In this document: positions 44,112 through 54,070 of the stretch, piece after piece | Numbering within the stretch: the stretch's first letter is position 1 | How the letters are laid out: each line of letters opens with the position of its first letter | Source: Ornithobacterium rhinotracheale | GTDB taxonomy: Bacteria; Bacteroidota; Bacteroidia; Flavobacteriales; Weeksellaceae | DNA: 64,000 bases | NCBI RefSeq assembly: GCF_004088395.1 | Contig: NZ_CP035107.1 | Span: forward strand, 1,379,001 to 1,443,000 | Reading direction: 5' to 3' | Notes under the pieces: model-generated | The model's input: only the letters and a program-made list of their open reading frames with translations | Database searches by the model: none | What the model was told of the DNA's origin: nothing | Made by a program: the position numbers and the translations under genes

Positions 44112-47100
44112 TTAGTCCACTTCTATGATTTTAATTTTGCTAGACAAGTAAACTAAATAAGCGTGGGCAATCTCAATGTTTAGCTCGGCAAGGAATTGCT
44201 TATACTCCTCGATTTGAGCAATGTTTTTAGGCGATTCTTCGCCCGTTTTATAATCAATTAGGTACCAGCCTTTGGGGGTTTGGGCTAATCGGTCTGGGCG
44301 GAAGATTTTACCCGATTTGGAGATAAAGTCTCGCTCATTGAATACGGTGTGGTTTTCGTAAGCTTCTTTTAATTCTGCTCTATTTAAAAGCTGCTGAATT
44401 TGAGCCTGCAAGATTTCTTTTTCCTGCGGTGCAATCAGCCCATTGCGGGTGTAGTCTTCCAGCACGGCCTGCACTTCCTGCTTATGGCGAATGCGCTCGA
44501 GCACGGCGTGGATTTTTTTACCATAATCTTGGGAGGCTCTCTGGCGTGTATCCCACATTTTGGAATGCTCACTGCTGATGCGTATTTTCTCCTTCCAGTT
44601 GCTGTATTTTAGTGGGTAGAATACGGTATTTTCTGCTTTTTTTTCTGCTTTTGGAGCGCTAACTTTTTCGGGCGAACCGATGCTGTACTGCGTTTCGCTT
44701 ATGCCCACTTTGGTATTCATATAATCATTTAAGATTTTGCTAAATGAAAATGAATCGTAATTCTTCTGCGTTTTAATGAATATGTAAAGCTGCTCCTCGG
44801 CGCGTGTGGTGGCTACATAGAATTTATTAATTTGGTCTATCTCTGATTCCTGCGCATCTTGTGCGATGGTTTGGGCAATTTCCTGCGGCAGATGCTCTTC
44901 CAGCTTTTTGAGGGCATTGCTAGATTTGATGTAAAAATGATTAAACTTTCCCTCTCCCAGCGGAATCCACAGACCGTGGTCCTTCACATCTAGCTTGGTA
45001 AATGGCAAAAACACTACGGGGAATTGCAAGCCTTTGGACTTATGAATTGTCATAATCTTCACGGCATTCACTCCGCTAGGCACTGCAATACTTTTTTTCT
45101 CACCGCGCTGCTCCCAATAGGCTATGAAAGCCTGCGCCGAGGACTCATTTTTAGTCTGGAATTTTAAAATCTCATCTAAGAAATTTAAAATATACTCTTG
45201 GTTCTGCGCCTCTATTTGCAGGGCTGAAACCGTCTTCTCCATTTGGTCATAGAGAGAGTTCATCTTTTCATTCAGGTGCGATAAATCTACTGAAATTTTC
45301 GCCAATTCTTTGATAAAGTGTGCAAATGGCTTGCGCAAAATGCTTAATGAAAAGGCTGTAAAATCCTCTACTTTTAGCTTATGCAGCCTCTTCAAATGAA
45401 GCAATATTTCGGCTCTAAACTGCTGATTCTCTGTATCTGTTATAAGCCTTAAAACAGATAGCATCAATTGAATTTCAGGGTTATTACTAAGCAATAAGGC
45501 CTCATTTGAAAGCACTTCGATTTCATTTTCTTGCAAATACTCTGCAACTAGGTTTCCCTCTTTGTTCGTATTAACTAAAATGGTTAAATCTCTAAGCTCA
45601 TAGCCATTTTGCAAACAATTTTCAATTTTAGTCAATAGATTTTCAAGCACATAGTCATTATAATTCTTAGGGTCATCTTTCTCTATCACAATGCGCTCTA
45701 TGCTCACAAATCCGCCTTTTTTGTCATTAATTTTCTGGTCATTTCCTTGCAGATAAATGTTTTGAAAATTTTGATTTGGGATAAATTGATTTGCCACAAA
45801 GGTGTAAAAATCATTATTAAAGGCAATAATTTGGTCATAGCTTCGCCAATTTTTATCCAAATTCTCTACCGAAATATTGCCAAAATCTTGCTTTTCTTGA
45901 TTAATTAGCCCTATCATTAAATCTGGATTTCCACCCCTGAAACGGTAAATAGATTGTTTTGGGTCGCCCACCAGCATCAGCGTATCCCCCTGTGCAAGCG
46001 CATTTTCCACAAGCGGCTGCAAATTACTCCACTGAATGCTCGAAGTATCTTGAAACTCATCAATGAAATAATGGCGGTATTTTGTCCCAATTTTTTCATA
46101 AATAAAGGGCGTGGGCTGAGATTGCAAATTTTCGTTAATTATTTTATTAAACTCCGAAATAAGCATCACATTTCCCTCCTGCTCAATTTGGTTGAGATTT
46201 TTCTCAATTTCATTATAAAGCGACATTGTGTTGATGCTTCCATTTACGGAATTGCACACTTGTAGGCGCACAATTTTAGATTTAATCTGCGCCACAGCAG
46301 CCTCAATAGTGGGGAAAATCTTCTCAATTTTAGCCACCGCCTCGGCTGTCGCCGAGGCGGAAGCGAATTGATGATTTTCTAAAATTTCACTTTGTGTCTT
46401 AGTTGGGAACTCTATTTTTCCTTTTAAAATTTTGGTAAAAAAAGATAAAATTCCTCTGCTTCCTCCTCTAAAATCTTTTGGTTCTAAGCCCTCTGCTTCT
46501 ACTAAATTTTTAATTTCTTCGCATTTCTCGGTAAGAAATTTTTGTATTTCATCTATTTCCGCAATAATTTTAGCTCTAAATTTTACTAAATCTCTTAATT
46601 CGAGCTGACCAATTTCTTTCATATATTCTAGAAAATGGTCGGCATATAAATGCGCTGCATTGTCTTTAAGCTCCTGCGAGATATCCCAACTTTTGTCCCG
46701 CGCTAAATTCTCGGTGGCTGCGTGCGAAATGATTTTGCTTAAATGCTGATTTTTATCCAAATCGGCGTAGAGTAAATCCACGGCTTCGCCCATTAATTGC
46801 GAGGTATCTAGCTCTACATCAAAGTTTGAGGAGAGGCCTAAATCGGTGGCAAAGGCGCGCATAAGCCTGAGATTAAAGGTATCTATGGTACTCACCGCGA
46901 ATAGTGAATAGTTGTGCAAAATGTCGCTTAGTACGGCTTGGCTTCGCTCTTGGATTTCTTTTTCACTTAGATTTAAATGTTGCTTAATGCTCTCCAATTC
47001 AGGGGGGGATATTTTCCCATTTCGCCACTCGTCTAGTTTTTGAAGGATTCGCTCTTTCATCTCGTTAGCGGCTTTATTGGTAAAGGTAATGGCTAAAATT

Positions 47101-47222
47101 TGGCTAAAACTTTTGCTATTATTTTTTTGTAGAAGCAGATGCATTATTTCCTGCACGAGGGTGTAGGTTTTGCCTGTGCCTGCGGAGGCGCTATATATTT
47201 TGAATTCTCCTGATTGAAGCAT
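44112..47222 (-). CDS. AddA/RecB-like helicase-nuclease (UvrD family)
   Basis: A 1036-residue protein combining a superfamily 1A helicase and a nuclease. Walker A is SASAGTGKTYT (about 10-20). FTNKAANEMKERI is motif Ia, HYFIDEFQDTSSIQW is motif II, and LVGDPKQSIYRFRGGNPD is motif III. VKIMTIHKSKGLQFPVVFLP lies near 720-740 and FYVATTRAEEQLYI is motif VI. The C-terminus is a RecB-type nuclease (FRPDRLAQ, WYLIDYKTGEE). It should work in double-strand-break repair with an AddB-type partner, which is not in this window. A TATCTTTG at 47233-47240 lies only about 11 bases before the ATG, so the transcript may be almost leaderless. Confidence 0.92.
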   Translation of the reverse strand: MLQSGEFKIYSASAGTGKTYTLVQEIMHLLLQKNNSKSFSQILAITFTNKAANEMKERILQKLDEWRNGKISPPELESIKQHLNLSEKEIQERSQAVLSDILHNYSLFAVSTIDTFNLRLMRAFATDLGLSSNFDVELDTSQLMGEAVDLLYADLDKNQHLSKIISHAATENLARDKSWDISQELKDNAAHLYADHFLEYMKEIGQLELRDLVKFRAKIIAEIDEIQKFLTEKCEEIKNLVEAEGLEPKDFRGGSRGILSFFTKILKGKIEFPTKTQSEILENHQFASASATAEAVAKIEKIFPTIEAAVAQIKSKIVRLQVCNSVNGSINTMSLYNEIEKNLNQIEQEGNVMLISEFNKIINENLQSQPTPFIYEKIGTKYRHYFIDEFQDTSSIQWSNLQPLVENALAQGDTLMLVGDPKQSIYRFRGGNPDLMIGLINQEKQDFGNISVENLDKNWRSYDQIIAFNNDFYTFVANQFIPNQNFQNIYLQGNDQKINDKKGGFVSIERIVIEKDDPKNYNDYVLENLLTKIENCLQNGYELRDLTILVNTNKEGNLVAEYLQENEIEVLSNEALLLSNNPEIQLMLSVLRLITDTENQQFRAEILLHLKRLHKLKVEDFTAFSLSILRKPFAHFIKELAKISVDLSHLNEKMNSLYDQMEKTVSALQIEAQNQEYILNFLDEILKFQTKNESSAQAFIAYWEQRGEKKSIAVPSGVNAVKIMTIHKSKGLQFPVVFLPFTKLDVKDHGLWIPLGEGKFNHFYIKSSNALKKLEEHLPQEIAQTIAQDAQESEIDQINKFYVATTRAEEQLYIFIKTQKNYDSFSFSKILNDYMNTKVGISETQYSIGSPEKVSAPKAEKKAENTVFYPLKYSNWKEKIRISSEHSKMWDTRQRASQDYGKKIHAVLERIRHKQEVQAVLEDYTRNGLIAPQEKEILQAQIQQLLNRAELKEAYENHTVFNERDFISKSGKIFRPDRLAQTPKGWYLIDYKTGEESPKNIAQIEEYKQFLAELNIEIAHAYLVYLSSKIKIIEVD

Positions 47223-47276
47223 TTTTTGTTTTCAAAGATACGGTTTTTTAGTATTTTTTCAGCTTTTTGGGCAAAT

Positions 47277-47309
47277 AAAAAATCCGCTTCAAATGAAGCG
47301 GATTTTTTT
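47277..47309 (-). terminator. terminator of gapA
   Basis: AATCCGCTTC and GAAGCGGATT arms with a T-run on the minus strand, about 27 bases after the gapA stop. It separates gapA from the helicase gene. Confidence 0.85.
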
Positions 47310-47336
47310 GCTAATGCTATGTAATTTTGTGGCTAA

Positions 47337-48338
47337 TTATAAATTAGCAAAGTATTGTAATGTACGGATTAGCTGTGCGGTATAAGACATTTCATTGTCA
47401 TACCAAGCTACGGTTTTCACTAATTGCTTATCTCCTACGGTGAGCACCTTAGTTTGAGTTCCATCAAATAATGAACCATAAGTGATTCCGATAACATCGG
47501 CAGAAACGATTGGGTCTTCTGTGTAGCCAAATGATTCGTTTGCAGCTTCTTTCATAGCGGCATTCACCTCATCTACAGTTACATTTTTCTCAAGCACAGA
47601 TACTAATTCAGTGAGTGAGCCTGTAGGAGTTGGTACACGCTGAGCAGCTCCATCTAATTTTCCGTTTAATTCTGGGATTACTAATCCGATGGCTTTGGCA
47701 GCACCTGTTGAGTTAGGAATGATGCTCACAGCAGCAGCACGGGCTCTTCTTAAATCGCCTTTTCTGTGCGGAGCGTCAAGGGTATTTTGGTCTCCGGTGT
47801 AAGCGTGGATTGTAGTCATTAGCCCTTCTACTACGCCAAATTTATCATTTAATACTTTGGCCATAGGCGCTAAACAGTTGGTAGTACAAGATGCACCAGA
47901 GATTACAGTTTCGTCTCCTTTAAGGATATCTTGGTTCACATTGAATACCACGGTAGGCACATCACCACCTGGCGCAGAGATTACCACTCTCTTAGCCCCA
48001 CCTTTAAGGTGTAATTCAGCTTTTTCTTTGGTGGCAAAGAATCCTGTACACTCTAGCACGATGTCCACTCCTAGCTCACCCCAAGGAAGCTCCTCTGGAT
48101 TTGGGTTTGCAAGTACTTTTACTTCTTTTCCGTTTACTTTAAAGGCACCATCTAGCACTTCCACTTCTCCGTTAAAACGGCCTTGTGTAGAATCATATTT
48201 TAATAAGTGTGCTAATTGCTTTGCATCAGTTAAATCGTTGATAGCTACCACCTCTAATCCTTCAACTTCTTGGATTCTGCGGAATGCTAAACGACCAATT
48301 CGTCCAAAACCGTTGATACCTACTTTTACATTTGCCAT
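47337..48338 (-). CDS. gapA: glyceraldehyde-3-phosphate dehydrogenase, type I
   Basis: A 333-residue enzyme with [17 protein letters not shown] (NAD site), [13 protein letters not shown] with the catalytic Cys near 152, and [15 protein letters not shown] at the end. It oxidises glyceraldehyde 3-phosphate in glycolysis. pfkA precedes it by 62 bases on the same strand, so both are probably co-transcribed, and a strong terminator follows. Confidence 0.96.
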   Translation of the reverse strand: MANVKVGINGFGRIGRLAFRRIQEVEGLEVVAINDLTDAKQLAHLLKYDSTQGRFNGEVEVLDGAFKVNGKEVKVLANPNPEELPWGELGVDIVLECTGFFATKEKAELHLKGGAKRVVISAPGGDVPTVVFNVNQDILKGDETVISGASCTTNCLAPMAKVLNDKFGVVEGLMTTIHAYTGDQNTLDAPHRKGDLRRARAAAVSIIPNSTGAAKAIGLVIPELNGKLDGAAQRVPTPTGSLTELVSVLEKNVTVDEVNAAMKEAANESFGYTEDPIVSADVIGITYGSLFDGTQTKVLTVGDKQLVKTVAWYDNEMSYTAQLIRTLQYFANL

Positions 48339-48400
48339 AATAATTGTGTTTTAATTAATTTGTATTTTACTTTTTGTTTTAACTTAATATAATTGAATTT

Positions 48401-49387
48401 TTAGCGCGCTAATATTTGCGACACTCGGATTAATTCGTGGTCAATTTCGTTATGTTTCTGAATAGCCTCTTCAATCGGGGTATACACCACTTTATTGCTT
48501 CTGATTCCAGCCATAACATTAGATTTTCCTTCTAGGAGCCCCTCTACGGCTGCGATACCTAAGCGACTTGCCAGCACACGGTCTGCACAACTTGGCGTTC
48601 CTCCACGCTGAATATGCCCAAGCACGGTAACGCGAATATCGTAGGTTGGGTATTTAATTTTTGTAAATTTCGCTAAATCATAAATATTTCCAAGCTCCTC
48701 CCCCTCTGCCACTACGATGATGCTGGAAAGCTTGCCGGTTTCCTCTCCGCGTTCCAACGACCTGAACATGGCATCGATTTCATCTTTCTTCTCAGGGATT
48801 AGAATATCCTGCGCCCCTGCGGCAATACCACTATTTAGTGCTATAAATCCTGCATCGCGCCCCATCACTTCTACAAAGAACACTCGGTTGTGAGATTGTG
48901 CGGTATCTCTAATCTTATCAATGGCATCCACAGCGGTGTTTAATGCCGTGTCGTAGCCAATGGTGTAATCAGTCCCAAAGATATCATTATCAATGGTTCC
49001 TGGCACGCCAATTACAGGGATTCCGTGTTCCTCTTGGAATAGTTTAGCGCCTGTAAACGAGCCATCACCACCGATTACCACAAGGGCATCGATTCCATTT
49101 TTCTGAGTATTTTCAAAGGCCTTTTTTCGCCCCTCCACAGTTCTAAACTCAGCGGAACGCGCAGTTTTCAGAATAGTTCCACCTCTATTAATAATATTGC
49201 TCACACTTCTAGGCCCTAAAGAAACCACATCATTGGTAATTAATCCCTCATAGCCTAAGCGAACACCCTTTACATTTATCCCGTGATAAAAGGCTGCTCT
49301 CACTACCGCACGCAGAGCGGCATTCATTCCAGGGGCATCGCCTCCTGATGTAATTACACCTATTGTGCTAATCTTTTTTGTTGCCAT
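48401..49387 (-). CDS. pfkA: ATP-dependent 6-phosphofructokinase
   Basis: A 328-residue PfkA with [56 protein letters not shown] and [12 protein letters not shown]. The Gly in GGDG at the phosphate site indicates use of ATP, not pyrophosphate. It commits fructose 6-phosphate to glycolysis. A TATATTTG -7 element lies at 49406-49413. A NUDIX/wHTH regulator gene is divergent from it. Confidence 0.95.
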   Translation of the reverse strand: MATKKISTIGVITSGGDAPGMNAALRAVVRAAFYHGINVKGVRLGYEGLITNDVVSLGPRSVSNIINRGGTILKTARSAEFRTVEGRKKAFENTQKNGIDALVVIGGDGSFTGAKLFQEEHGIPVIGVPGTIDNDIFGTDYTIGYDTALNTAVDAIDKIRDTAQSHNRVFFVEVMGRDAGFIALNSGIAAGAQDILIPEKKDEIDAMFRSLERGEETGKLSSIIVVAEGEELGNIYDLAKFTKIKYPTYDIRVTVLGHIQRGGTPSCADRVLASRLGIAAVEGLLEGKSNVMAGIRSNKVVYTPIEEAIQKHNEIDHELIRVSQILAR

Positions 49388-49405
49388 ATTCTATTTTTAA
49401 CGAGA

Positions 49406-49413
49406 CAAATATA
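49406..49413 (-). promoter_or_regulatory. -7 promoter element of pfkA-gapA
   Basis: TATATTTG on the minus strand, 19 bases upstream of pfkA, in the gap shared with the divergent regulator gene. No clear -33 element. Confidence 0.4.
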
Positions 49414-49524
49414 GTGAACTTTTATGGATTTGTGAAATCTAATAAGTATGATTTATTTTATATTTTTTTATTCGCCTTTTTATTCGTATCTTAGTAGCTG
49501 AATTAATTATCAATAATTGCAAGA

Positions 49525-50247
49525 ATGAGTGAAAAAAGAGAGTTTTTAGATGTTTCGGTGGACTGTACCGTTTTTGGATATGATGATAAACAGCTAAAAA
49601 TATTGCTGATTGAGCAAAAAAAACAAAGTCCTGAGCACATTCCGCTTCGCGCCCTCCCAGGCGACCACGTGTACAAAGGTGAAGATATTGATGATGCCGC
49701 AAATCGTGTGCTGGAAGAGCTCACAGGCCTGCGGGGCGTTTTCTTGAAACAATTCCACGCCTTTGGGAAGCCAGACCGCCTTAAACAGCAGCAAGATAGG
49801 GAATGGCTGCTCAATGTGAGAAAGGATTTAAACAAGCATGTAGTTACCATCGCCTACTACTCCTTAATTAAAATGGAAGATTTTGCGCCAGAAGCTGCCT
49901 CCTTTGCCAACAAAACAGAGTGGGTGAATGTGGATGAAATCCCCCGATTAGGCTTCGACCATAATGAAATCTTCCAAAAAGCCCTCGCTACGCTAAGGTT
50001 TGATACAGAGAACTATAATATAGCCTTTGAGCTTTTGCCTAAAAAATTCACCCTCTCACAGCTTCAAAACATTTATGAAGTGATATTAAATAGAGAGTTT
50101 GATAAAAGGAATTTTAGAAAAAGCATCAAAAAGCTAAGCAACCTTATACCGCTTAACGAAAAGCAAAAAGGCGTGTACCACAAGCCCGCACAGCTGTATT
50201 CTTTTGATATCAAAAAACAAATCGAGGAGACGGATATCATTTATTAA
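49525..50247 (+). CDS. NUDIX-domain winged-helix regulator (NrtR/AraR-like)
   Basis: A 240-residue protein with an N-terminal NUDIX-type domain (about 10-140) and a C-terminal winged helix (about 150-225; LPKKFTLSQLQNIYEVILNREFDKRNFRKS). In this family the ligand-binding NUDIX domain controls DNA binding, for example in NAD or arabinose metabolism. The NUDIX box reads GEDIDDAANRVLEELTGL: the first Glu of the REUXEE core is replaced by Val (RVLEEL). Hydrolase activity is therefore doubtful and a sensor role more likely. It is divergent from pfkA-gapA, so these glycolytic genes are possible targets, but I found no matching palindrome in the 137-bp gap. Confidence 0.88.
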   Translation: MSEKREFLDVSVDCTVFGYDDKQLKILLIEQKKQSPEHIPLRALPGDHVYKGEDIDDAANRVLEELTGLRGVFLKQFHAFGKPDRLKQQQDREWLLNVRKDLNKHVVTIAYYSLIKMEDFAPEAASFANKTEWVNVDEIPRLGFDHNEIFQKALATLRFDTENYNIAFELLPKKFTLSQLQNIYEVILNREFDKRNFRKSIKKLSNLIPLNEKQKGVYHKPAQLYSFDIKKQIEETDIIY

Positions 50248-50286
50248 AAAATGCCCTTCGATTTTTTTAAATATCATAATTAAATA

Positions 50287-50294
50287 TATCTTTG
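50287..50294 (+). promoter_or_regulatory. -7 promoter element of pyrH-frr
   Basis: TATCTTTG, 20 bases before the pyrH ATG, fits TAnnTTTG. Confidence 0.45.
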
Positions 50295-50313
50295 TAGCAC
50301 AATATTTTTTCGT

Positions 50314-51024
50314 ATGAAATTCAAAAGAATACTACTAAAATTAAGCGGTGAAGCCCTTATGGGGGAACGCCAATACGGCATCGACCCAAAACAAATCGAA
50401 GCCTACTCTAAGCAAGTGAAAGAAATCGCCGATATGGGCTGCCAAGTGGCCATCGTAATCGGGGGCGGAAACATATTTAGAGGAGTCTCCGGTGCAGCCA
50501 ATGGAATGGACCGCGTGCAGGGCGACTATATGGGAATGCTCGCTACCATTATAAATGCAATGGCTCTACAACAAGGCTTGGAAGATGCTGGCGTGGATAC
50601 GCGCTTGCAAACGGCCATAGAGATGGAAAAAATTGCCGAACCCTACATTCGCCGAAAAGCCATCAGGCATTTGGAGAAAAATCGCGTAGTAATCTTCGGT
50701 GGAGGCTTAGGAAATCCCTATTTCACAACAGATTCTGCCGCAGTACTGCGCGCCATCGAAATCGAAGCTGATGCCATCTTAAAAGGAACGCGCGTTGATG
50801 GAATCTATACCGCAGACCCTGAAAAAGATAAAAATGCTACGAAATTTGATAACTTATCATTCAAAGAAGTTTATGATAAAGGATTGAAAGTAATGGATAT
50901 GACGGCCTTTACCCTAAGCGAAGAAAACAATTTGCCCATCGTAGTGTTTGATATGAATACCGTGGGTAATTTGAAAAAAGTAATCGAGGGCAAGGATGTC
51001 GGCACCATCGTAACTAATGACTAA
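50314..51024 (+). CDS. pyrH: UMP kinase
   Basis: A 236-residue bacterial UMP kinase with [57 protein letters not shown] and [19 protein letters not shown]. It phosphorylates UMP to UDP. The pair pyrH-frr is one of the most conserved bacterial gene orders; frr follows after 18 bases. Confidence 0.96.
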   Translation: MKFKRILLKLSGEALMGERQYGIDPKQIEAYSKQVKEIADMGCQVAIVIGGGNIFRGVSGAANGMDRVQGDYMGMLATIINAMALQQGLEDAGVDTRLQTAIEMEKIAEPYIRRKAIRHLEKNRVVIFGGGLGNPYFTTDSAAVLRAIEIEADAILKGTRVDGIYTADPEKDKNATKFDNLSFKEVYDKGLKVMDMTAFTLSEENNLPIVVFDMNTVGNLKKVIEGKDVGTIVTND

Positions 51025-51042
51025 AATAAATAATTTTGAAAT

Positions 51043-51591
51043 ATGAATATAGATAATATTGTAAAAGAAACAGAGACTGGTATGCAAGATTCCATCGCAC
51101 ACTTGGAAAAAGCATTTAGCCAAATTCGTGCAGGAAGAGCCACCCCAGCTATGCTCGGCAGCGTGATGGTAGACTACTACGGAAACCCTACCCCACTTAG
51201 CCAAGTAGCAAATGTGAGCGCACCAGATGCTATGACACTCAATGTGCAACCATGGGAGAGCAGTATGATTCAGCCCATTGAAAAAGCAATTATGGAGGCT
51301 AATCTAGGCTTTAACCCCTCAAACAATGGAAACTCTGTAATCATCAGTGTACCACCATTGACCGAGGAACGAAGAAGAGATTTAGTGAAACAAGCCAAGG
51401 CTGAGCTGGAAAATGCTAAAATCAGTATCCGAAATTGGAGAAAAGATGCCAACAATACGATTAAAAAATCAGAAGAATCAGAAGATGTGCAAAAAGGCCT
51501 TGAAGCTGATGTGCAAAAACTGACTGATAAATATATTGAGGTGGCTGATAAAACTTTCGTTAAGAAAGAAGCTGAGATTATGAAGGTTTAA
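51043..51591 (+). CDS. frr: ribosome recycling factor
   Basis: A 182-residue RRF with FSQIRAGRATPAMLGSVMVDYYG, PLSQVANVS, IPIEKAI-type hinge (SMIQPIEKAIMEANLG) and PPLTEERRRDLVKQAK. It releases ribosomes from mRNA after termination, with EF-G. It is the last gene before the IS-damaged segment. Confidence 0.96.
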   Translation: MNIDNIVKETETGMQDSIAHLEKAFSQIRAGRATPAMLGSVMVDYYGNPTPLSQVANVSAPDAMTLNVQPWESSMIQPIEKAIMEANLGFNPSNNGNSVIISVPPLTEERRRDLVKQAKAELENAKISIRNWRKDANNTIKKSEESEDVQKGLEADVQKLTDKYIEVADKTFVKKEAEIMKV

Positions 51592-51622
51592 AACTTTAAT
51601 TTTTTCATAATAATAGATTTTT

Positions 51623-51690
51623 CTGCTCCAATTTGATTTTTGTAGAGTTTGTTTTTTTCTCTATTTTTTTCATTGGAGCAGTTTTATTTA
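51623..51690 (+). terminator. long-loop hairpin after frr
   Basis: CTGCTCCAAT (51623-51632) pairs with ATTGGAGCAG (51672-51681), with a U-rich loop of 39 bases and a short T-run behind. A perfect 10-bp stem with such a large loop is unusual for a plain terminator. Confidence 0.55.
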
Positions 51691-51700
51691 AAACAAAAAT

Positions 51701-51730
51701 AAGCGCGACTCAAAATGAGTCGCGCTTATC
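51701..51730. terminator. second hairpin after frr
   Basis: AAGCGCGACTC and GAGTCGCGCTT form an 11-bp GC-rich stem with a 5-base loop. It lies about 12 bp from the end of element B1, which marks where the original downstream sequence was lost. Confidence 0.65.
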
Positions 51731-51741
51731 ATTTATTATCA

Positions 51742-52751
51742 ACCTGAATTCGATTAATAAAACATAGCTAATTGGTTAGTTTTCAGAGTTTCATATTTTA
51801 ATGATGGTTTTTTAGGAAGAAAATGATAGGCAATAATCCCTGCCACTAAGTTGGTCATAAAATTTCCTATTGAACGATGCCTGGAGTGCTCAATTTGGCA
51901 AATGTTTTTTAGCTCGTCATTCACCGTCTCTATGATGGAGCGTTTTCTAAGCAAAATTTTGTCAGACATAGTCATAAGAGAGTTTTTCATGTTGTTTCGG
52001 ATGTTGGTAATCAGTTGAATACCATCCACAAAGAGTAATTGATTCAACTTTTCGGAGATGTAACCTTTGTCCCCAAACAGTTTACCAAAAATTTGCTTCA
52101 AAAAGCCTTCATTTTTCAGTGGTTCTCTATCGTCTACATTCGCCTGCGTTACGCAAAAACTCAATATCTCGCCTTTATCATTAATGACCAAATGGAGTTT
52201 AAATCCATGAAACCAACCCATAGTAGATTTCCCCGTTGTAGCTAGGTCTTTGAATACTTTGTTGCGTTTAATTCTTTTGTTTCCACATACTCTTATTGGC
52301 GTACTATCCACAAAAGAAATCCCTGTACAACTTCCTAAAGCACAGGTTTTTGCAAACATGGTAAGAGCCATGATATTGGATTGCATAAGTTCTGTGAATC
52401 GGTTATAAGAGACCGTTTGAGGAAATTCCTGTTGCATATGCTTTTGAACATAGTAAATGTAAAAATGCTTAAAAGTTCTAAAGCCACTTAGATGAAAAAG
52501 AATCATTATGGTGATTACTTCAGCGTTACTCATTTTGGGTTTCTTTTTGGGAGGCTTTCCGAGAAGAAAAGGTTGAGTGAATTTTTCAAAATCATTACAA
52601 AAGTCATCAACAATACAAAAAATATCCGTAATTTTGTGGTAATTAATCATGAGAAATAGTTGTTAAATAATTGAATTTTAAAAACTTAAAAATACAACTA
52701 TTTCTCTTTTTATACAACTTATTTCCCTTAAAATATTAATCGAACTCAGGT
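51742..52751 (-). mobile_element. IS982-family element, type B, copy 1
   Basis: A 1010-bp element with ends ACCTGAATTCGATTAATA and (complement) ACCTGAGTTCGATTAATA. Its right end is inserted in element A3 at TATTA. The left flank (TATCA) is unrelated to A3, so there is no target duplication. This implies a deletion adjacent to the left end after insertion, which removed the rest of A3 and the upstream part of the gatC region. Length and ends equal those of copy B3. Confidence 0.9.
51754..52650 (-). CDS. IS982-family transposase (element B)
   Basis: A 298-residue transposase with N-terminus MINYHKITDIFCIVDDFCNDFEKF, GISFVDSTPIRVC (first Asp), GKLFGDKGYISEKL (second Asp) and [25 protein letters not shown] (Glu). 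It differs from the copy at 62172 by only two residues (PFLLGKPP versus PFTLGKSP), so both are recent and possibly active. Confidence 0.93.
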   Translation of the reverse strand: MINYHKITDIFCIVDDFCNDFEKFTQPFLLGKPPKKKPKMSNAEVITIMILFHLSGFRTFKHFYIYYVQKHMQQEFPQTVSYNRFTELMQSNIMALTMFAKTCALGSCTGISFVDSTPIRVCGNKRIKRNKVFKDLATTGKSTMGWFHGFKLHLVINDKGEILSFCVTQANVDDREPLKNEGFLKQIFGKLFGDKGYISEKLNQLLFVDGIQLITNIRNNMKNSLMTMSDKILLRKRSIIETVNDELKNICQIEHSRHRSIGNFMTNLVAGIIAYHFLPKKPSLKYETLKTNQLAMFY

Positions 52752-52878
52752 TATTAGTTTATTCAAAATAAAATTGTAACTTGCCTCTAGGTTGCTCATA
52801 ATTGTATTTGATTGGTAACCAATGCAATTTACTTTTCTTTAGGCTCATGGGCAACCTTTTTTATAATGCACTACGGGT
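52752..52878 (-). mobile_element. IS982-family element A, copy 3, 127-bp right-end remnant
   Basis: Matches the right end of element A copy 1, from TATTAGTTTATTC in the transposase gene to the terminal ATAATGCACTACGGGT, with one T less in the T-run. It includes the transposase start region only. It directly abuts the truncated gatC, so element A was the one that interrupted that gene. Confidence 0.9.
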
Positions 52879-53857
52879 TTATTGGGGATTCTTCGCTGCA
52901 ATAATCTGCTACATCATTACACTTGTAATGGCAGATTTAACGGCTGATAAATTCCAAAACTACTACGAAGGCATGGAAGGAATCTCGATTCCGCAACCTT
53001 TCTGTCAAGGAATGGTGCCATTTGCCGTAGTCATCAACAAAGCATTGGATTTAATTCCTGGTTTCGAAAAATTAAACATCGATGCCGAGGGAATGAAGAA
53101 AAAATTCGGATTGCTTGGTCAGCCATTATTCTTAGGAATCATCATCGGATGTGGTATCGGTATTTTAGCAAGAGAAGATGTAAAAGGATTTTTAGGTTTA
53201 GGTATTAAAATGGGAGCCGTAATGGAATTAATCCCAAGAATTACTCGCCTATTTATCGAAGGGCTTCACCCAATTTCTGAAGCGACTAAAAAACTTATCG
53301 ATAAGAAATTCCAAGGAAAAATCGATTTAAACATTGGTATGACACCTGCCCTAGTAATTGAGCACCCTGCAACATTGGTAGTTTCGTTGTTATTGATTCC
53401 AGTAACATTGATTCTTTCTGTTTATTTGCCAGGAAATGAGTTTTTACCATTGGCATCATTGGCGGGAATGTTCTACTTGTTCCCACTGGTATTGCCTATT
53501 ACCAATGGTAATGTGGTAAAATCATTTATCGTAGGGCTTGTGGTGCTTATCATCGGTTTATATTTTGTGACCGATTTGGCTCCATCATTCACGCTTGCAG
53601 CGAAAGATGTGTATGAGAAAACAGGAGACAAAGCCGTTGCAATCCCTCCAGGATTTGAGGGCGGTGCGCTAGACTTTGCTTCAAGTATCTTTACTTGGGT
53701 AATTTTCAAAGCTATTTCTTGGTTTAAATATATCGGAATAGCTGTTTTATCAATCTTTACACTAGGAATGTTGTGGTACAACCGCAGAACAATCCTTCGC
53801 GAACACAGAGAAAGAAATTCTATGGCAGTAGAGGCGGATAATACGCCTAAAAAATAA
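52879..53857 (+). pseudogene. gatC: PTS galactitol-type IIC permease, N-terminus lost
   Basis: The frame enters from the right inverted repeat of element A3 and reads YWGFFAAIICYIITLVMADLTADKF, then ISIPQPFCQGMVPFAVVINKALDLIPG, GIGILAREDVKGFLGLGIKMGAVMELIPR and a long hydrophobic C-terminus. This corresponds to the last two-thirds of GatC-type IIC proteins; about 130 N-terminal residues with several helices are missing. A frame from a TTG inside the IS (52802) gives 25 foreign residues, which cannot restore function. Its IIA and IIB partners are not in the window. PTS permeases are uncommon in Bacteroidota, so this was a special sugar-uptake gene. Confidence 0.88.
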
Positions 53858-53865
53858 TCAAAGAT

Positions 53866-53894
53866 AAAGAGGAGGTTCTGGCTCCTCTTTTTAT
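53866..53894 (+). terminator. terminator after the gatC remnant
   Basis: AAAGAGGAG and CTCCTCTTT arms (53866-53874 and 53882-53890), then more T, directly behind the stop codon. Confidence 0.75.
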
Positions 53895-54070
53895 CTTGAA
53901 TAAATTCTTTTTTAGATTGTTTCTAAAAACATTAGGTTACGACTTCTTTTTTTCAGAACTTCAACCCATTAATTTATATTTCAAATAAATAAGAGATATT
54001 TGGCATAAGTTTCACTGCCGAGAAATCTCAAAAATTAACAAAGCGTATTAATAAAAATTTTTATTTAATT

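Noticed and set aside
44112-47222. UvrD or PcrA repair helicase
   Set aside because: Length of 1036 residues and the C-terminal nuclease motif fit an AddA/RecB-type protein instead.
51737-52756. Target-site duplication of element B1
   Set aside because: TATCA on the left and TATTA on the right differ, and the left flank is not element A sequence, so a deletion is the better explanation.
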